Assembly: GCF_002075345.1 (NCBI RefSeq)
Contig: NZ_NAEW01000002.1
Span: 124,001 to 188,000, forward strand
Source of the DNA: Citrobacter braakii
GTDB taxonomy: Bacteria; Pseudomonadota; Gammaproteobacteria; Enterobacterales; Enterobacteriaceae
Direction of reading: 5' to 3'
DNA: 64,000 nt
Shown here one piece after another: positions 63,366 to 64,000 of this stretch. Each line of letters opens with the position of its first letter. Position 1 is the stretch's first letter. Both the position numbers and the translations under genes were made by a program. The notes beneath the pieces were generated by a model. It was not told the origin of the DNA. It made no database searches and worked only from the letters and a program-made list of their open reading frames with translations.

Positions 63366-63994
63366 CGCGCCCCCTGCATGTGATAAAGCATGGCGTTGAC
63401 GATCGCGGCGGCGACGTTACTTCCCCCTTTACGACCTAACGCAGCAATGGCGGGTAGATTGCTTTGGGTCAGTGCATCTTTCGACTCTTCTGCACCGACG
63501 AACCCAACCGGTACGCCAACTACGCCACTGACGGCCACATCATGCTCAAGCAGGCGGAACAGCGCTGTCGGCGCGTTGCCAAACACAAACAGCTTTTCAC
63601 CCTCTTCCTTCACCGCAATGTCAACGGCCGCCATTGACCGGGTAATGCCCTGCTCTTTTGCCGTCCGCACGACCCGCGGGTCGCTGATGTAGCAGCGGCA
63701 TTCGCCACCGAATTTTGCCAGCAGCGTTTTATTAATCCCGGAAAGGGCCATAGTGGTATCGGTATAAATCACGCTCGAACGGCTAAGCGCCGCACAGAAC
63801 TGCTCCAGCACATCACTGGAAAACCACAGAATGTCCAGCCAGTCGAAATCCGCTGTCGTGTGAATAACCCGCTTGATAATGGCTTCATGTAACGGGCTGG
63901 CAAACTGATAGTCCGGGCGGGTTTCACGGATGATCTCGCCAATAATGTCGAAACTTTTGGCCTCAATCGCCTGGGGTTGCTGGATATATTGCAT
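63362..63994 (-). CDS. cbiC: CbiC, cobalt-precorrin-8 methylmutase
   Basis: This 210-aa enzyme moves the C11 methyl to C12, giving cobyrinic acid. [20 protein letters not shown] starts the protein. The catalytic His lies in [17 protein letters not shown], and [14 protein letters not shown] and [18 protein letters not shown] are conserved. It is the last gene visible; cbiB, cbiA and the cobalamin riboswitch leader expected upstream lie outside the window. Confidence 0.97.
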   Translation of the reverse strand: MQYIQQPQAIEAKSFDIIGEIIRETRPDYQFASPLHEAIIKRVIHTTADFDWLDILWFSSDVLEQFCAALSRSSVIYTDTTMALSGINKTLLAKFGGECRCYISDPRVVRTAKEQGITRSMAAVDIAVKEEGEKLFVFGNAPTALFRLLEHDVAVSGVVGVPVGFVGAEESKDALTQSNLPAIAALGRKGGSNVAAAIVNAMLYHMQGAR

Positions 63995-64000
63995 TGTGTT

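Overview
This window is chromosomal DNA from an enterobacterium of the Salmonella/Citrobacter group. That reading rests on gene order and protein resemblance: the late flagellar operon fliJKLMNOPQR, then rcsA, dsrB, dsrA, vsr-dcm and an OmpS1-type porin, then tRNA-Ser, mtfA and tRNA-Asn, and finally the anaerobic cobalamin operon cbi/cob on the minus strand. The proteins look closest to Salmonella-type ones, but I cannot fix the species by eye.

Layout. 1-5.7 kb: fliJ (partial) to fliR, building the flagellar export gate, C-ring and hook-length control. 5.7-13.9 kb: core genes rcsA, dsrB, yodD, the sRNA DsrA, yodC, yedI, yedA, vsr, dcm, yedJ and a porin. yedP and dgcQ, which sit between yodD and yodC in E. 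coli, are missing. 14.0-32.05 kb: a cryptic lambdoid prophage of about 18 kb, integrated in tRNA-Ser(CGA) and bounded by perfect 70-bp repeats. It keeps tail genes, an immunity region with three operators spaced 23 bp apart, a RecE-like/DEDD exonuclease, an integrase and LexA-controlled genes. It lost head, lysis and replication genes through a deletion that fused an HTH gene in frame to tail gene L. It also carries a 3' fragment of tRNA-Pro (proL) with its own repeated putative arm sites, and a two-gene ATPase/TOPRIM-like (RloA/RloB-like) candidate defence module beside its attachment site.

32.1-33.15 kb: intact tRNA-Ser, mtfA and tRNA-Asn. 33.13-44.38 kb: an 11.2-kb genomic island in tRNA-Asn with 17-bp att repeats, a P4-type integrase, a broken integrase copy, an AlpA/DUF2857/TraR-like backbone, a 1.1-kb gene-free structured region and a second, unusual tyrosine recombinase. 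Its cargo is a very AT-rich minus-strand operon: cyclodipeptide synthase, CypX-like cytochrome P450 and a DHA2 MFS exporter, with a divergent AraC-type regulator. This is a complete small pathway for making, oxidising and exporting a diketopiperazine, and it is the most interesting system here.

44.4-48.05 kb: an FbpABC-like ferric iron ABC transporter with a candidate Fur site. 48.07-49.0 kb: ldtA. 49.19-49.77 kb: a 587-bp giant imperfect palindrome, gap-free, with arms about 70% identical. 49.85-64 kb: cobT, cobS, cobU, cbiP, O, Q, N, M, L, K, J, H, G, F, T, E, D, C, tightly overlapping and read right to left. This operon takes up cobalt and makes the corrin ring and nucleotide loop of cobalamin. 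Its first genes and leader lie beyond the window.
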